From positions 142,262-206,261 of the forward strand of contig NZ_JAFCLN010000011.1 of assembly GCF_018129385.1 (NCBI RefSeq): 64,000 nucleotides of DNA, given 5' to 3'. This document shows positions 16,833 to 25,637 of this stretch, one piece after another; positions within the stretch are counted from its first letter, which is position 1; each line of letters starts with the position of its first letter. A program made the translations under genes and the position numbers. The notes under the pieces were generated by a model. That model did no database searches, was not told the DNA's origin, and saw only the letters and a list, made by a program, of their open reading frames with translations. This DNA is from Bradyrhizobium lablabi (GTDB lineage Bacteria; Pseudomonadota; Alphaproteobacteria; Rhizobiales; Xanthobacteraceae).

Positions 16833-17453
16833 ATGCGCAAACTAGCTTCACTGATCGCTTCGCTTGCCATCGTCTGCGCGATCGCCTCGCAGGCCATCGC
16901 GCAGCAGCCGCCGACGCCGACGGTTCGCATCCGCGGCACCATCGAGGCCGTGGATGGCAACGTGCTTTCGATCAAGACCCGCGAGGGCACGGACGTGAAG
17001 GTGAAGATGACCGACAACTTCGCGGTTTTCGCCGTCGTCAAGACCGACCTGTCGGAGATCAAGTCAGGGTCGTATATCGGCGTCAGCGCGATGCCCCAGC
17101 CGGATGGGGTTCAGAAAGCATTCGCGGTTCACATCTTTCCCGAAAACCAGCGCGGCGCGGCTGAAGGTTTTCGCCCCTGGGACGCGCGTCCGGGCAGCAG
17201 CATGACCAATGCGGCGGTGGCCGAGACGGTGAAGGGCACCGACGGCCAGAACATCCTGGTCAAATACAAGGACGGCGAGAAGAAAGTCGTGGTGCCGCCG
17301 GACACCCCGATCGTCACCTTCGTCGCGAGCGACAAGTCCGAGATCAAGCCCGGCGCGAAGCTCATCATCTTCGGCGCAAACAAGAAGGACGACGGCACGC
17401 TGGAAGCCAACCGCGTCAATGTCGGCCGCGACGGACTGACGCCGCCGATGTGA
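16833..17453 (+). CDS. Secreted hypothetical protein (tandem paralogue 2)
   Basis: 206 residues, clearly duplicated from the gene before it: the same signal-peptide layout, the same QQPPTPT start of the mature protein, RGTIEAVDGNVLSIKTREG, RPWDARPGSSMTNAAV and the VGRDGLTPPM end. The ATG at 16833 follows GGGAGG and gives a canonical signal peptide (MRKLASLIASLAIVCAIASQAIA). The 79-base gap to the first copy suggests co-transcription. A repeat region follows the stop codon. Function unknown. Confidence 0.82.
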   Translation: MRKLASLIASLAIVCAIASQAIAQQPPTPTVRIRGTIEAVDGNVLSIKTREGTDVKVKMTDNFAVFAVVKTDLSEIKSGSYIGVSAMPQPDGVQKAFAVHIFPENQRGAAEGFRPWDARPGSSMTNAAVAETVKGTDGQNILVKYKDGEKKVVVPPDTPIVTFVASDKSEIKPGAKLIIFGANKKDDGTLEANRVNVGRDGLTPPM

Positions 17454-17559
17454 GGTTTATGTCGGCGCTCGCGCGGACATAAACGTCATTCCGGGATGGT
17501 GCGTAGCACCAGACCTCAGGTGCGCACTTGCGCACCGGGGAATCTCGAGCGTGTGTTCT

Positions 17560-17729
17560 TTCCCTCTCTCCTTGTGGGAGAGGGTGGACGCGATGCGAAG
17601 CATCGCGGCCGGGTGAGGGGTCTGTCTCCGCGGATGCAGTCCCCTCAATCGGACGATAGTGTCTGCGGAGAGAACCCCTCATCCGGCGCGCTATCGCGCG
17701 CCACCTTCTCCCACAAGGGGAGAAGGGAA
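17560..17729. repeat. Large imperfect inverted repeat
   Basis: Left arm about 17560-17621: CCTCTCTCCTTGTGGGAGAGG, then GCGATGCGAAGCATCGCGGCCGGGTGAGGGG. Right arm about 17669-17729, reading the other way: CCCCTCATCCGGCGCGCTATCGCGCGCCACCTTCTCCCACAAGG. Each arm contains its own short palindrome. It occupies most of the 280-base gap between the secreted paralogue and the convergent lldD-like gene. It looks like a dispersed non-coding element of the bradyrhizobial type; I see no gene in it. Confidence 0.75.
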
Positions 17730-17733
17730 GAGG

Positions 17734-18876
17734 TCAATTCGCCAGCACGTTCTCGTCGATCTCGGCGATCGTGTTCACGCCGCACAGCCCCATCGTGGTG
17801 GTGAGCTCCTTGGCCAGAATATCGATCGCCTTCGCCACGCCCGCTTCGCCGGCCGCGCCAAGCCCGTAAGCATAGGCCCGCCCGATCATGCAGGACTTTG
17901 CGCCAAGCGCGAGCGCGCGCATCACGTCCATGCCGGAGCGGATGCCGCCGTCGAACATCACTTCCATCTTCGAGCCGACCGCATCGACGATCTCCGGCAG
18001 CACCTCGATCGACGAGGGAGCGCCGTCGAGCTGGCGGCCGCCATGGTTGGAAACGACCAGCGCCTGTGCGCCGGTCTTGGCGGCGAGCTCGGCGTCCTCG
18101 ACGTCGAGAATGCCCTTGAGGATCAGCTTGCCCGGCCAGATGCTGCGGATCCAGTCGATGTCCTTCCAGCTCAGTGAGGTGTCGAACTGCGAGGCGGTCC
18201 ACTCCGCCAGACGATTGAGGTCGTCGGCGTTTTTCACATGCCCTGCAATGTTGCCGAAGGTGCGGCGCTTGCCACGCAGCACGCCGGCGACCCAGGCCGG
18301 CTTGCTTGCAAAGTCGAGCAGCTTGGACAGCGACCATTGCGGCGGCACGGTCATGCCGTTCTTGATGTCCTGATGGCGCTGGCCGATCACCTGCAAGTCG
18401 ACGGTGAGTACCAGCGCGCTGCACTTCGCCGCGATCGCGCGCTCGATCAGTTCCTTGATGAAGCCGCGGTCCTTCATCACGTAGAGCTGGAACCAGAACG
18501 GCTTTTGCACGGCGGCCGCGATATCCTCGATCGAGCAGATCGACATCGTGCTTTGCGTGAAGGGGATGCCGGCGGCCTGCGCGGCGCGGCAGGCATGAAT
18601 TTCGCCGTCGCCATGCTGCATCCCCAGCAATCCGACCGGCGCGAGGATCAGCGGCATTGAAGCCGGTTCGCCGAGAATCGTGGTCGAGAGATTCCGCTTC
18701 GACACGTCGACCAGGATGCGCTGGCGAAACTTGATCTGTTGCAGGTCTTCGAAATTGGCGCGCAGCGTGTCCTCGGTATACGAGCCGCGGTCGGCATAGT
18801 CGAAAAACGCCTTCGGTACATGGCGCTTGTGCAGCAGGCGCAGGTCTTCGATGCAGGTAACGTGCTTCATAGACAT
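17734..18876 (-). CDS. lldD: FMN-dependent alpha-hydroxyacid dehydrogenase (L-lactate dehydrogenase type)
   Basis: A 380-residue TIM-barrel flavoenzyme of the lactate dehydrogenase/glycolate oxidase family. It has PLILAPVGLLGMQHGDGE and STMSICSIEDIA near the FMN site, QLYVMKDRGF, LTVDLQVIGQRHQDIKNG, LILKGIL, the active-site SNHGGRQLDGAPSS (His base and Arg) and FDGGIRSGMDVMRALALGA for the phosphate of FMN. The family oxidises L-2-hydroxyacids such as L-lactate and passes electrons to quinone. No lactate permease or regulator is next to it, so the substrate is inferred. A second enzyme of this family is at 55810-57027. ATG 18870 is an alternative start. Confidence 0.85.
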   Translation of the reverse strand: MSMKHVTCIEDLRLLHKRHVPKAFFDYADRGSYTEDTLRANFEDLQQIKFRQRILVDVSKRNLSTTILGEPASMPLILAPVGLLGMQHGDGEIHACRAAQAAGIPFTQSTMSICSIEDIAAAVQKPFWFQLYVMKDRGFIKELIERAIAAKCSALVLTVDLQVIGQRHQDIKNGMTVPPQWSLSKLLDFASKPAWVAGVLRGKRRTFGNIAGHVKNADDLNRLAEWTASQFDTSLSWKDIDWIRSIWPGKLILKGILDVEDAELAAKTGAQALVVSNHGGRQLDGAPSSIEVLPEIVDAVGSKMEVMFDGGIRSGMDVMRALALGAKSCMIGRAYAYGLGAAGEAGVAKAIDILAKELTTTMGLCGVNTIAEIDENVLAN

Positions 18877-18970
18877 TTCCGAGCTTTCTTGAATAACGGT
18901 TTTTGATTGTCATCTAGCATGGTTGAGCCATCCGCCAAATCCGCACTGGAACTCGCGGGGAGGAAAAGTC

Positions 18971-19138
18971 ATGTCCGAATCGCGTTCTCATCCCGAAACC
19001 ACCGAGGAGGTGGAAAAGCGTCGGCTCGACGAGGCGCTCCAGCAGGGGCTGGAAGAGACGTTTCCGGGTTCCGACGCCGTCAATGTCACCCAGCCGGCAC
19101 CGACGCTGAGCGACCAGTATATTCGCCGCAAGCCCTGA
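18971..19138 (+). CDS. Small conserved hypothetical protein (55 aa)
   Basis: A very polar, acidic 55-residue protein (MSESRSHPETTEEVEKRRLDE..., ending SDQYIRRKP). The ATG at 18971 follows GGGGAGGAAAAG. The middle segment LQQGLEETFPGSDAVNVTQPAP recurs, as I recall, in small alphaproteobacterial proteins of unknown function. A helical N-terminal half and a disordered tail are likely. It is divergent from the lldD-like gene. Confidence 0.7.
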   Translation: MSESRSHPETTEEVEKRRLDEALQQGLEETFPGSDAVNVTQPAPTLSDQYIRRKP

Positions 19139-19348
19139 TGCCAGCCGGTTCCGCAGTGGTAAGTGGAATAACACAAGTGATAACAATGAATTAGGTCGTT
19201 GCCGGCGGCCCGCCCGCCGGTAATGATTCATCATATTTTTTGAAGCCATTTTAGCGCCGCAGGGCTTATAACGGCCTACACGCTATGATGGTGGCGTCGA
19301 GGCCTCTTGCCGCAGGGCAAAAACTCCTCGGAAGGCGTTGGGGGTTAC

Positions 19349-20692
19349 ATGAGCCGCAAATATTTCGGGACCGACGGGATTCGGGGCCGTGCCAATGGAC
19401 TGATCACGCCGGAGCTCGCGCTCAAGGTGGGGCAGGCGGCTGGCCTGGTGTTTCAGCGCGGCGAGCATCGCCACCGTGTGGTGATCGGCAAGGACACGCG
19501 GCTGTCCGGCTACATGATCGAATACGCGATGGTCGCGGGTTTCACCTCTGTCGGCATGGACGTGCTGCTGCTCGGCCCGATGCCGACGCCGGCCGTTGCG
19601 ATGCTGACCAAGTCGATGCGCGCCGATCTCGGCGTGATGATCTCGGCCTCGCACAATCTGTTCGAGGACAACGGCATCAAGCTGTTCGGTCCCCAGGGCT
19701 TCAAGCTTTCCGACGACGTCGAAAAACAAATCGAGCAATTGCTGGACGAGCCGATCGACCGCCGGCTCGCGCAGAGCGCCAGCCTCGGCCGCGCCCGCCG
19801 CATCGACGGTGTGCATGACCGCTACATCGAATTCGCCAAACGCACGCTGCCGCGCGAGCTTTCCCTCGACGGGCTTCGCGTGGTGATCGATTGCGCGCAC
19901 GGCGCGGCCTACAAGGTGGTGCCGGAAGCGCTGTGGGAGCTCGGTGCCGACGTCGTTGCGATCGGCGTCGATCCCGACGGCTTCAACATCAACAAGGAAT
20001 GCGGCTCGACCTCGCCGGAAGCGCTGAGCAAGAAGGTGCGCGAGATGCGCGCCGACATCGGCATTGCGCTGGACGGCGACGCCGATCGCGTCATCCTGGT
20101 CGACGAGCGCGGCCACATCGTCGACGGCGACCAGTTGCTCGCCGTGATCGCGCAGAGCTGGAAGGAGGAGGGGCGACTGGCAAAACCCGGCATCGTCTCC
20201 ACTGTGATGTCCAATCTCGGGCTCGAGCGTTTCCTGGAAAGCCACGGTATCGAACTGGTGCGCACGCCGGTCGGCGATCGCTACGTGCTCGAACAAATGT
20301 TGAAGGGCGGCTACAATCTCGGCGGCGAACCGTCGGGCCACATCATCCTGTCCGACTATGCCACGACAGGCGACGGTTTTGTCGCTGCGCTACAGGTGCT
20401 GGCGGTGGTGCAGAAGCTGCGCCGCCCGGTATCGGAAGTCTGCCACCGCTTCGATCCGCTGCCGCAGATACTCAAGAACGTGCGCTACAAGAGCGGCAAG
20501 CCGCTCGACGATGCCGACGTCAAATCCGCGATCGATGCCGGCGAAAAGCGTCTCAACGGCCACGGCCGCCTGCTGATCCGCCCCTCCGGCACCGAGCCGG
20601 TCATCCGCGTGATGGGCGAGGGCGACGACCGCATCCTGGTCGAGGAAGTGGTCGACAACATCGTCAGTGCGCTGGGCCAGGCCGCCGCCTGA
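19349..20692 (+). CDS. glmM: Phosphoglucosamine mutase
   Basis: 447 residues, the normal length. It interconverts glucosamine-6-phosphate and glucosamine-1-phosphate on the route to UDP-GlcNAc for peptidoglycan and LPS. Motifs: KYFGTDGIRG at the N-terminus, the phosphoserine loop MISASHN with the active serine at 101, the Mg-binding DGDADR, the sugar-specificity GGEPSGHII and the C-terminal phosphate-binding RPSGTEPVIRVM. I start at ATG 19349 (MSRKYFG); an upstream in-frame ATG at 19307 gives a non-conserved extension. In many alphaproteobacteria glmM follows ftsH and folP, which are not seen here. Confidence 0.95.
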   Translation: MSRKYFGTDGIRGRANGLITPELALKVGQAAGLVFQRGEHRHRVVIGKDTRLSGYMIEYAMVAGFTSVGMDVLLLGPMPTPAVAMLTKSMRADLGVMISASHNLFEDNGIKLFGPQGFKLSDDVEKQIEQLLDEPIDRRLAQSASLGRARRIDGVHDRYIEFAKRTLPRELSLDGLRVVIDCAHGAAYKVVPEALWELGADVVAIGVDPDGFNINKECGSTSPEALSKKVREMRADIGIALDGDADRVILVDERGHIVDGDQLLAVIAQSWKEEGRLAKPGIVSTVMSNLGLERFLESHGIELVRTPVGDRYVLEQMLKGGYNLGGEPSGHIILSDYATTGDGFVAALQVLAVVQKLRRPVSEVCHRFDPLPQILKNVRYKSGKPLDDADVKSAIDAGEKRLNGHGRLLIRPSGTEPVIRVMGEGDDRILVEEVVDNIVSALGQAAA

Positions 20693-20711
20693 GGCCCGTT
20701 GTTTTTTGGAT

Positions 20712-20811
20712 GCGCATGATCTAACGCCAAACCGCACACACCCTCAGGTCATCTAACGCGAAGACGCGCTTCGCGCTTTTGCCTGAGGGCATGCTTTGGC
20801 GGATCATGCGC
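20712..20811. repeat. Intergenic palindromic repeat, family B (GCATGATC...GATCATGC)
   Basis: Perfect 10-base ends GCGCATGATC (20712-20721) and GATCATGCGC (20802-20811) enclose a second palindrome (CCCTCAGG...CCTGAGGG) and the inner hairpin AGACGCGCTTCGCGCTTT. Related elements with the same GCATGATC ends occur at 28935-29002, 38901-38994 and 49498-49542. Confidence 0.8.
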
Positions 20812-20908
20812 CTGCATCCCAGCCATATTGGAATGTCGATGGTATCTCCGCCGCCCGCGGCGTAGGTAGGGCGATGCCTCGCCTGCGAATCCCCTCGGAA
20901 ATGATTCC

Positions 20909-22162
20909 TTGAACAAGCCCGTCATCGTCCCGGAAGAAGCGCTGGCCGCGCCGGTGGCGATGCCCGAGCTGGCGCCGGCTGCGCCCGTGAAGGCGGCGGG
21001 GCCGGCCTATATCGTGCTCGCCGGAATCAGTTTTTCGCACTTCCTCAATGACACCATGCAGTCGCTGATCGCATCGGTGTATCCGATCCTGAAGGACAAT
21101 TACGCGCTGGACTTCGCGCAGATCGGCATGATCACGCTGGCGTTCCAGTTTACCGCGTCGTTGCTACAGCCGGTGGTCGGACACTTTACCGACAAGAAGG
21201 CGCAGCCGTTCTCGCTTGCGATCGGCATGGGCTCCACCTTCTTCGGCCTGCTGCTGCTGTCGGTGGCGCATCACTATGGCATCATCCTGATCGCGGCCGC
21301 GCTGGTGGGACTTGGCTCGGCGGTCTTCCATCCGGAATCGGCGCGGATCGCGCGGCTCGCTTCCGGCGGCCGCTATGGCTTTGCGCAATCGGTGTTTCAG
21401 CTCGGCGGCAGTTTTGGCACCTCGATGGGACCGGTGCTGGCGGCGTTGATCGTGGTGCCGTTCGGCCAGCCGAGCATCGCCTGGTTCTCTTCCATCGCCT
21501 TCGTGGCGATCGTCATCCTGTGGCGGATCGGCGTCTGGTACAAGCCGCAGGTCGCCGGCAAGAAGGCGGCCGCCATCGAACTGCACCCGGATCATCCGGA
21601 CTCGCGGCGCATCAAGATCGCGATCGCCGTGCTGGTCGCGCTGCTGCTTTCGAAGCAGCTCTACGTGTCGAGTCTGTCGAGCTACTACATCTTCTATCTG
21701 ATCGACAGGTTCGGCGTATCGACGCAAGCGGCGCAGCTTTATCTTTTCATCTTCCTGGCCGCCAACGCGGTGGGCGCATATTTCGGCGGGCCGCTCGGTG
21801 ATCGCTTTGGCCGCAAATACGTCATCTGGTTCTCGATCCTCGGCGCGCTGCCGTTCACGCTGGCGCTGCCCTATGCCGGATTGATCGGGAGCGCCGTGCT
21901 CACCATCTTCATCGGCCTGATCATCTCGTCGGCGACGTCGTCGATCATCGTGTTCGCGCAGGAGCTGATGCCGCATCGCTTCGGCATGATCTCAGGCGTG
22001 TTCTTCGGCGTCGCCTTCGGCATCGGCGGGCTCGGCGCTGCCGTGCTCGGAGAACTCGCTGACCGCACCTCGATCGCCTTCGTCTATCACCTCTGCGCCT
22101 TCCTGCCGGCGCTCGGCTTGCTCGCGGTGTTCCTGCCGAAGATGCCGGGCCATCCGCGGTAA
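20909..22162 (+). CDS. MFS transporter, fosmidomycin-resistance (Fsr) type
   Basis: A 417-residue major facilitator with about 12 transmembrane helices. It belongs to the Fsr branch: GISFSHFLNDTMQSLIASVYPILKDNY, GHFTDKKAQPFSLAIGM (loop 2-3 signature), GLGSAVFHPESARIARLASGGRYGFAQSVFQLGGSFGTSMGP and GGPLGDRFGRKYVIWFS. Fsr in E. coli exports fosmidomycin; the natural substrate in this organism is unknown. The frame's first codon here is TTG (20909), because the nearby ATG at 20901 runs into a stop after three codons. An internal ATG at 20960 is another possible start. The first 30 residues are Pro/Ala-rich. Confidence 0.85.
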   Translation: MNKPVIVPEEALAAPVAMPELAPAAPVKAAGPAYIVLAGISFSHFLNDTMQSLIASVYPILKDNYALDFAQIGMITLAFQFTASLLQPVVGHFTDKKAQPFSLAIGMGSTFFGLLLLSVAHHYGIILIAAALVGLGSAVFHPESARIARLASGGRYGFAQSVFQLGGSFGTSMGPVLAALIVVPFGQPSIAWFSSIAFVAIVILWRIGVWYKPQVAGKKAAAIELHPDHPDSRRIKIAIAVLVALLLSKQLYVSSLSSYYIFYLIDRFGVSTQAAQLYLFIFLAANAVGAYFGGPLGDRFGRKYVIWFSILGALPFTLALPYAGLIGSAVLTIFIGLIISSATSSIIVFAQELMPHRFGMISGVFFGVAFGIGGLGAAVLGELADRTSIAFVYHLCAFLPALGLLAVFLPKMPGHPR

Positions 22163-22409
22163 GCTTTCGTTAAAACCTCGCCGCGCGGAAGTCGTTTTCG
22201 TCAACACATCGTTAGCAAGTGTGGCGTGTTCGCCGGGCTTGTTGTGCTGCGAATGCATCACTTGCCGCGCGCCGCACGAGGGCAGTAGAGAATTATCAAC
22301 CTTAAAAATTAGGGTTAAGTGGCGCTTAAGCATTTGATGCCATCGTCCCCCCGTGAGTTTTTAGATGTGAGGCGTCCTGTCTGCCTCACCGGACAAAAGG
22401 ACGAAGACA

Positions 22410-23240
22410 ATGCGTAGCGTGAAGTCTCTTGTTGCGGCCGGTGCGGCCACTCTGATTTCCTCCGCGGCCTATGCCGCAGACATGGCGATTGCGCCGCCTC
22501 CGATGTACGCGCCGCCCCCGGTGGTGGAAGACTTCGGCGGCTGGTATCTGCGCGGCGATATCGGTTTCAGCAACCAGCGCGTCGATCGTCTCCACAACGC
22601 GCTCGATGCGAACAACACCTCGTCGGTGCAGAACAACAACTTCAACACCGCGGGCATCTTCGGCCTCGGCGTCGGCTACAAGTTCAACAACTGGTTCCGC
22701 GGCGACATCACCGGTGAATGGCGCGGCAACTCGCAGTTCCACGGCACCGACCGCATCTCCTATCCGGGCGGCGTCGGCATCGACACCTATCATGCCACCA
22801 AGAACGAATGGGTGGTTCTCGCCAACGCGTACGTCGATCTCGGAACCTGGTGGTGCATCACCCCGTTCATCGGCGCCGGCGTCGGTGGCGCTCGGGTTGC
22901 GATCAACGGCTTCACCGATCAGGGCCTTGCCAACAACGGCGCCGGCGCATTGCCGGGTGCCGCCTTCGGCGACAACGCCGCGAAGTGGAATTTCGCCTGG
23001 GCGGCGCATGCCGGTATCGCCTACAAGGTCACCCCGAACTTCACCGTCGAACTCGCCTATCGCTACCTCGACATGGGCGATGGCGTGACCGGCGACCTGC
23101 GCACCTTCGATGGCGTCAACGCCATCAACAACCCGATGACCTTCAAGAACATCACCTCGCACGACCTCAAGCTCGGCGTGCGCTGGGATCTCACCAGCCC
23201 GCCGGCCTATGCGCCGCCGCCGCTGGTCCGCAAGGGCTAA
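22410..23240 (+). CDS. Outer-membrane beta-barrel protein (Omp25/31-like)
   Basis: 276 residues. A signal peptide ends at AYA/ADMA, then a proline-rich linker (IAPPPMYAPPPVVED) precedes a barrel with alternating amphipathic strands, for example GWYLRGDIGFSNQ, FGLGVGYKFNNWFRGDITGEWRG, TPFIGAGVGGAR and TVELAYRYLDMGDG. The last strand (DLKLGVRWDL) is followed by an odd Pro/Ala-rich tail, YAPPPLVRKG. This is the rhizobial porin-family / OmpA-like barrel group, which contributes to the envelope. A strong ribosome site (AAAAGGACGAAG) and a long A+T-rich leader suggest high expression. A terminator follows at 23280. Confidence 0.9.
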   Translation: MRSVKSLVAAGAATLISSAAYAADMAIAPPPMYAPPPVVEDFGGWYLRGDIGFSNQRVDRLHNALDANNTSSVQNNNFNTAGIFGLGVGYKFNNWFRGDITGEWRGNSQFHGTDRISYPGGVGIDTYHATKNEWVVLANAYVDLGTWWCITPFIGAGVGGARVAINGFTDQGLANNGAGALPGAAFGDNAAKWNFAWAAHAGIAYKVTPNFTVELAYRYLDMGDGVTGDLRTFDGVNAINNPMTFKNITSHDLKLGVRWDLTSPPAYAPPPLVRKG

Positions 23241-23279
23241 AGAGTTAATCGCTTCTTCCGATTTCTTAACGATTGCAGA

Positions 23280-23306
23280 CGGCGCGGGATCATCCCGCGC
23301 CGTTTT
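23280..23306 (+). terminator. Rho-independent terminator after the Omp gene
   Basis: An 11-bp perfect stem (CGGCGCGGGAT 23280-23290, ATCCCGCGCCG 23292-23302) around a single-base centre is followed by TTTT. It is 40 bases after the stop codon. Confidence 0.85.
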
Positions 23307-23432
23307 GCTTTGCGCCACGCGCATCGCGATTTCGCGAAGAGATTGCCGCAAATGAGGCGGGGCGACAACGATTGGTTAAGGTTAACAGGCGATGATCAGC
23401 GCGTAAGTTAGAGAGTTTTATGGAGCGTTGCG

Positions 23433-24326
23433 ATGCGTAGGCTGGTGCTGGCGGCGGCGATGATCGGAACGGCGTTCGGCGCGCAAGCTGCCGATATGCC
23501 TGACCTGCCGATACTTCGCGGCAGTGTAGGCTCCGCCCCGCTCAGCCGCACCTCCGTGAACTGGGACGGTTGGTACGTCGGCGGTCACGCGAACTACTCC
23601 TCCTCCGAGATGGATTTCAGCCACGCCGTCAAGTCGATGACCAATTTCATGCTGCGCAACAGCGTGCTTCAGGCGCCGGTCGAGGAATGGTCGCTGTTGT
23701 CCAAGACCCACGCGCAGTCCACCGGCTTCGGCGCTTTCGTCGGCCGCAACTGGCAGTGGGACGATCTCGTTTTCGGCTTCGAGGCCAATTACACGTTCCT
23801 GAACGGCCTCCAGTCTTCGTCGACAAATTCGATGGTCCGCACGATCGTCAATCCCGCCGGTGAAAACCCGCCGCCGGGCTACACCGTCACCTATGTTACC
23901 GCGCTGAACGGCACTGCCGCCTTGCAGGTCAAGGATGTCGTGACCTTCCGCAGCCGCGCCGGCTGGGCGATCGGCAATGCGCTACCCTATCTGTTCGGCG
24001 GTCTGGCGGTCGGGCGTACGGACGTGTCGCGATCGGCGACCGTATCCTTTGACAAATATGTCGAGTACGACACGACGACGACGGATCCTTTCGGCAATAC
24101 CACGACGGTTCATCACACCGACTATCTGGGCTCCAAGACGGATACCAACCAGGAGCGGCGCTCGAGCAATTACGTGCCCGGCTGGACGGCGGGTCTCGGC
24201 ATGGAATACTGCCTGTGGGGCGGCATCTTCGTGCGCGGCGAGTGGGAATATATCCGCTTCATGAATACCAAGAACATTCCGTTCTCGGCCAACAACCTGC
24301 GGTTTGGTCTGGGTTACAAATTCTGA
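23433..24326 (+). CDS. Outer-membrane beta-barrel protein
   Basis: 297 residues with signal peptide MRRLVLAAAMIGTAFGAQA/ADM. The mature protein has alternating strands: WDGWYVGGHANYSSSEMDF, FGAFVGRNWQWDDLVFGFEANYTF, VKDVVTFRSRAGWAIGNALPYLFGGLAVGRTDV, GWTAGLGMEYCLWGGIFVRGEWEYIRF and a terminal strand NLRFGLGYKF ending in Phe, the signature of BAM-dependent barrels. It is distinct from the neighbour at 22410 but of the same general Omp25/31-like group. Long Thr/Asp/Tyr-rich loops (YDTTTTDPFGNTTTVHHTDY) are probably surface exposed. Confidence 0.88.
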   Translation: MRRLVLAAAMIGTAFGAQAADMPDLPILRGSVGSAPLSRTSVNWDGWYVGGHANYSSSEMDFSHAVKSMTNFMLRNSVLQAPVEEWSLLSKTHAQSTGFGAFVGRNWQWDDLVFGFEANYTFLNGLQSSSTNSMVRTIVNPAGENPPPGYTVTYVTALNGTAALQVKDVVTFRSRAGWAIGNALPYLFGGLAVGRTDVSRSATVSFDKYVEYDTTTTDPFGNTTTVHHTDYLGSKTDTNQERRSSNYVPGWTAGLGMEYCLWGGIFVRGEWEYIRFMNTKNIPFSANNLRFGLGYKF

Positions 24327-24409
24327 GCTGTCGCATCGCCTCGCGCCCTGTCTTGACATGAAATGGCGCGGCTGTTCGGATGCCGCCGCATTCACGGGGG
24401 CGCGCATCG

Positions 24410-25000
24410 ATGAAGATCTACGGCGATACCAATTCCGGCAATTGCCTGAAGGTGAAATGGGTCTGCGACTATCTTGCGCTGCCCTATCGCTGGATCGACA
24501 TCGACACCACGAAGCAACAGACGCGGACCGCGGAATTCCTCAAGCTCAACAGCGCCGGCCAGGTCCCGACGATCGAGCTGGACGACGGCCGCACGCTCGC
24601 GCAGTCCAACGCCATCATCCGCTATCTCGCCCGCGGCAGCGATCTGATCCCCGCAGATGCCTTTGCGCAGGCCAAGATGGACGAATGGCTGTTCTGGGAG
24701 CAGTACAGCCACGAGCCCTATATCGCGGTGTGCCGCTTCCAGATGGTCTATCTCGGCAAGCCGGCCACCGATCTCGATCCCGAAAAGGTCAAGCGCGGCT
24801 ATGGCGCGCTCGACCGCATGGAGCAGCATCTGGCGGGATCGAAGTTTCTGGCCGGCGACACGGTTTCGCTGGCCGATGTCTCGCTGCTTGCCTATACGCG
24901 CGTGGCGCATGAGGGCGGCTTTGACCTTGGGAAACACCATCATGTGCGGCGCTGGATCGGCGAAGCCGAACGTGCGCTGGGACTTTCGCCTGTAGGTTAG
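24410..25000 (+). CDS. Glutathione S-transferase family protein
   Basis: 196 residues with the two-domain GST layout. The N-terminal thioredoxin-like domain has YGDTNSGNCLKVKWVCDYLALPYRWIDID, the cis-Pro motif GQVPTIELDDGR and the glutathione-binding SNAIIRYLA. The helical C-terminal domain contains KFLAGDTVSLADVSLLAYTRVA, including the conserved N-capping Asp. The catalytic Ser/Cys region near residues 8-12 reads NSGNCLK. The ATG at 24410 is four bases ahead of the GNAT gene's upstream spacer; the next gene starts only four bases after the stop, so the two are likely one operon. Confidence 0.88.
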   Translation: MKIYGDTNSGNCLKVKWVCDYLALPYRWIDIDTTKQQTRTAEFLKLNSAGQVPTIELDDGRTLAQSNAIIRYLARGSDLIPADAFAQAKMDEWLFWEQYSHEPYIAVCRFQMVYLGKPATDLDPEKVKRGYGALDRMEQHLAGSKFLAGDTVSLADVSLLAYTRVAHEGGFDLGKHHHVRRWIGEAERALGLSPVG

Positions 25001-25004
25001 CCAT

Positions 25005-25469
25005 ATGACCGTTTCATCGATTTCCCTTCGCCGCGCCCGGCGCGACGACGTCGGCGCCATCGTCCGCATGCTGGCCGACGATGCGCTCGGCGGCCCGCGC
25101 GAGCGGATCGAGGATCCGCTGCCGCCGTGCTATTTCAGAGCCTTCGAAACGGTCGACCGCGATCCGAATATCCAGCTCATGGTCGCGGAAGAGGGCGGGG
25201 CGGTGGTCGGCTGCCTACAGCTCTGCATCCTGCCCGGCCTGAGCTCGCAAGGCGCCTCGCGTGGCCTGATCGAGGATGTGCGCGTCGCGTCCCATCTGCG
25301 CAGCCGCGGCATCGGCGAACGAATGGTGCAGTGGGCGGTGAATGAAGCACGCGCGAAAGGGTGCAAGCTCGTCGAGCTGCTCACCCATCACACCCGCGTC
25401 GACGCGCAGCGATTTTACGAGCGGCTCGGATTTGCGCGCAGCCATGTCGGGATGACGCTGCGGTTTTGA
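25005..25469 (+). CDS. GNAT-family N-acetyltransferase
   Basis: 154 residues with a full GNAT fold: LRRARRDDVGAIVRMLADD (first helix), a strand at IQLMVAEEGGAVVGCLQLCILPGLS, the acetyl-CoA pyrophosphate loop VRVASHLRSRGIGERMVQWAVNEAR (R-x-x-G-I-G) and the closing VELLTHHTRVDAQRFYERLGF. The substrate cannot be told. It starts four bases after the GST stop codon, so it is probably co-transcribed with that gene. Confidence 0.9.
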   Translation: MTVSSISLRRARRDDVGAIVRMLADDALGGPRERIEDPLPPCYFRAFETVDRDPNIQLMVAEEGGAVVGCLQLCILPGLSSQGASRGLIEDVRVASHLRSRGIGERMVQWAVNEARAKGCKLVELLTHHTRVDAQRFYERLGFARSHVGMTLRF

Positions 25470-25637
25470 TGCCGCGCAAGTTGCGCGACTGCTTGCCAAC
25501 AGTACAGCGGTAGTTTCGAGTCCGCTATCCGGTTAACAAGCGATAAACCAGCCTGCACTTCGTAATTCATTCGTCGAGGAATGACCACGTTTCCAACGCA
25601 TATCCCCGCCGGCTTGGGCAGTCCGGGAATGCGAACC

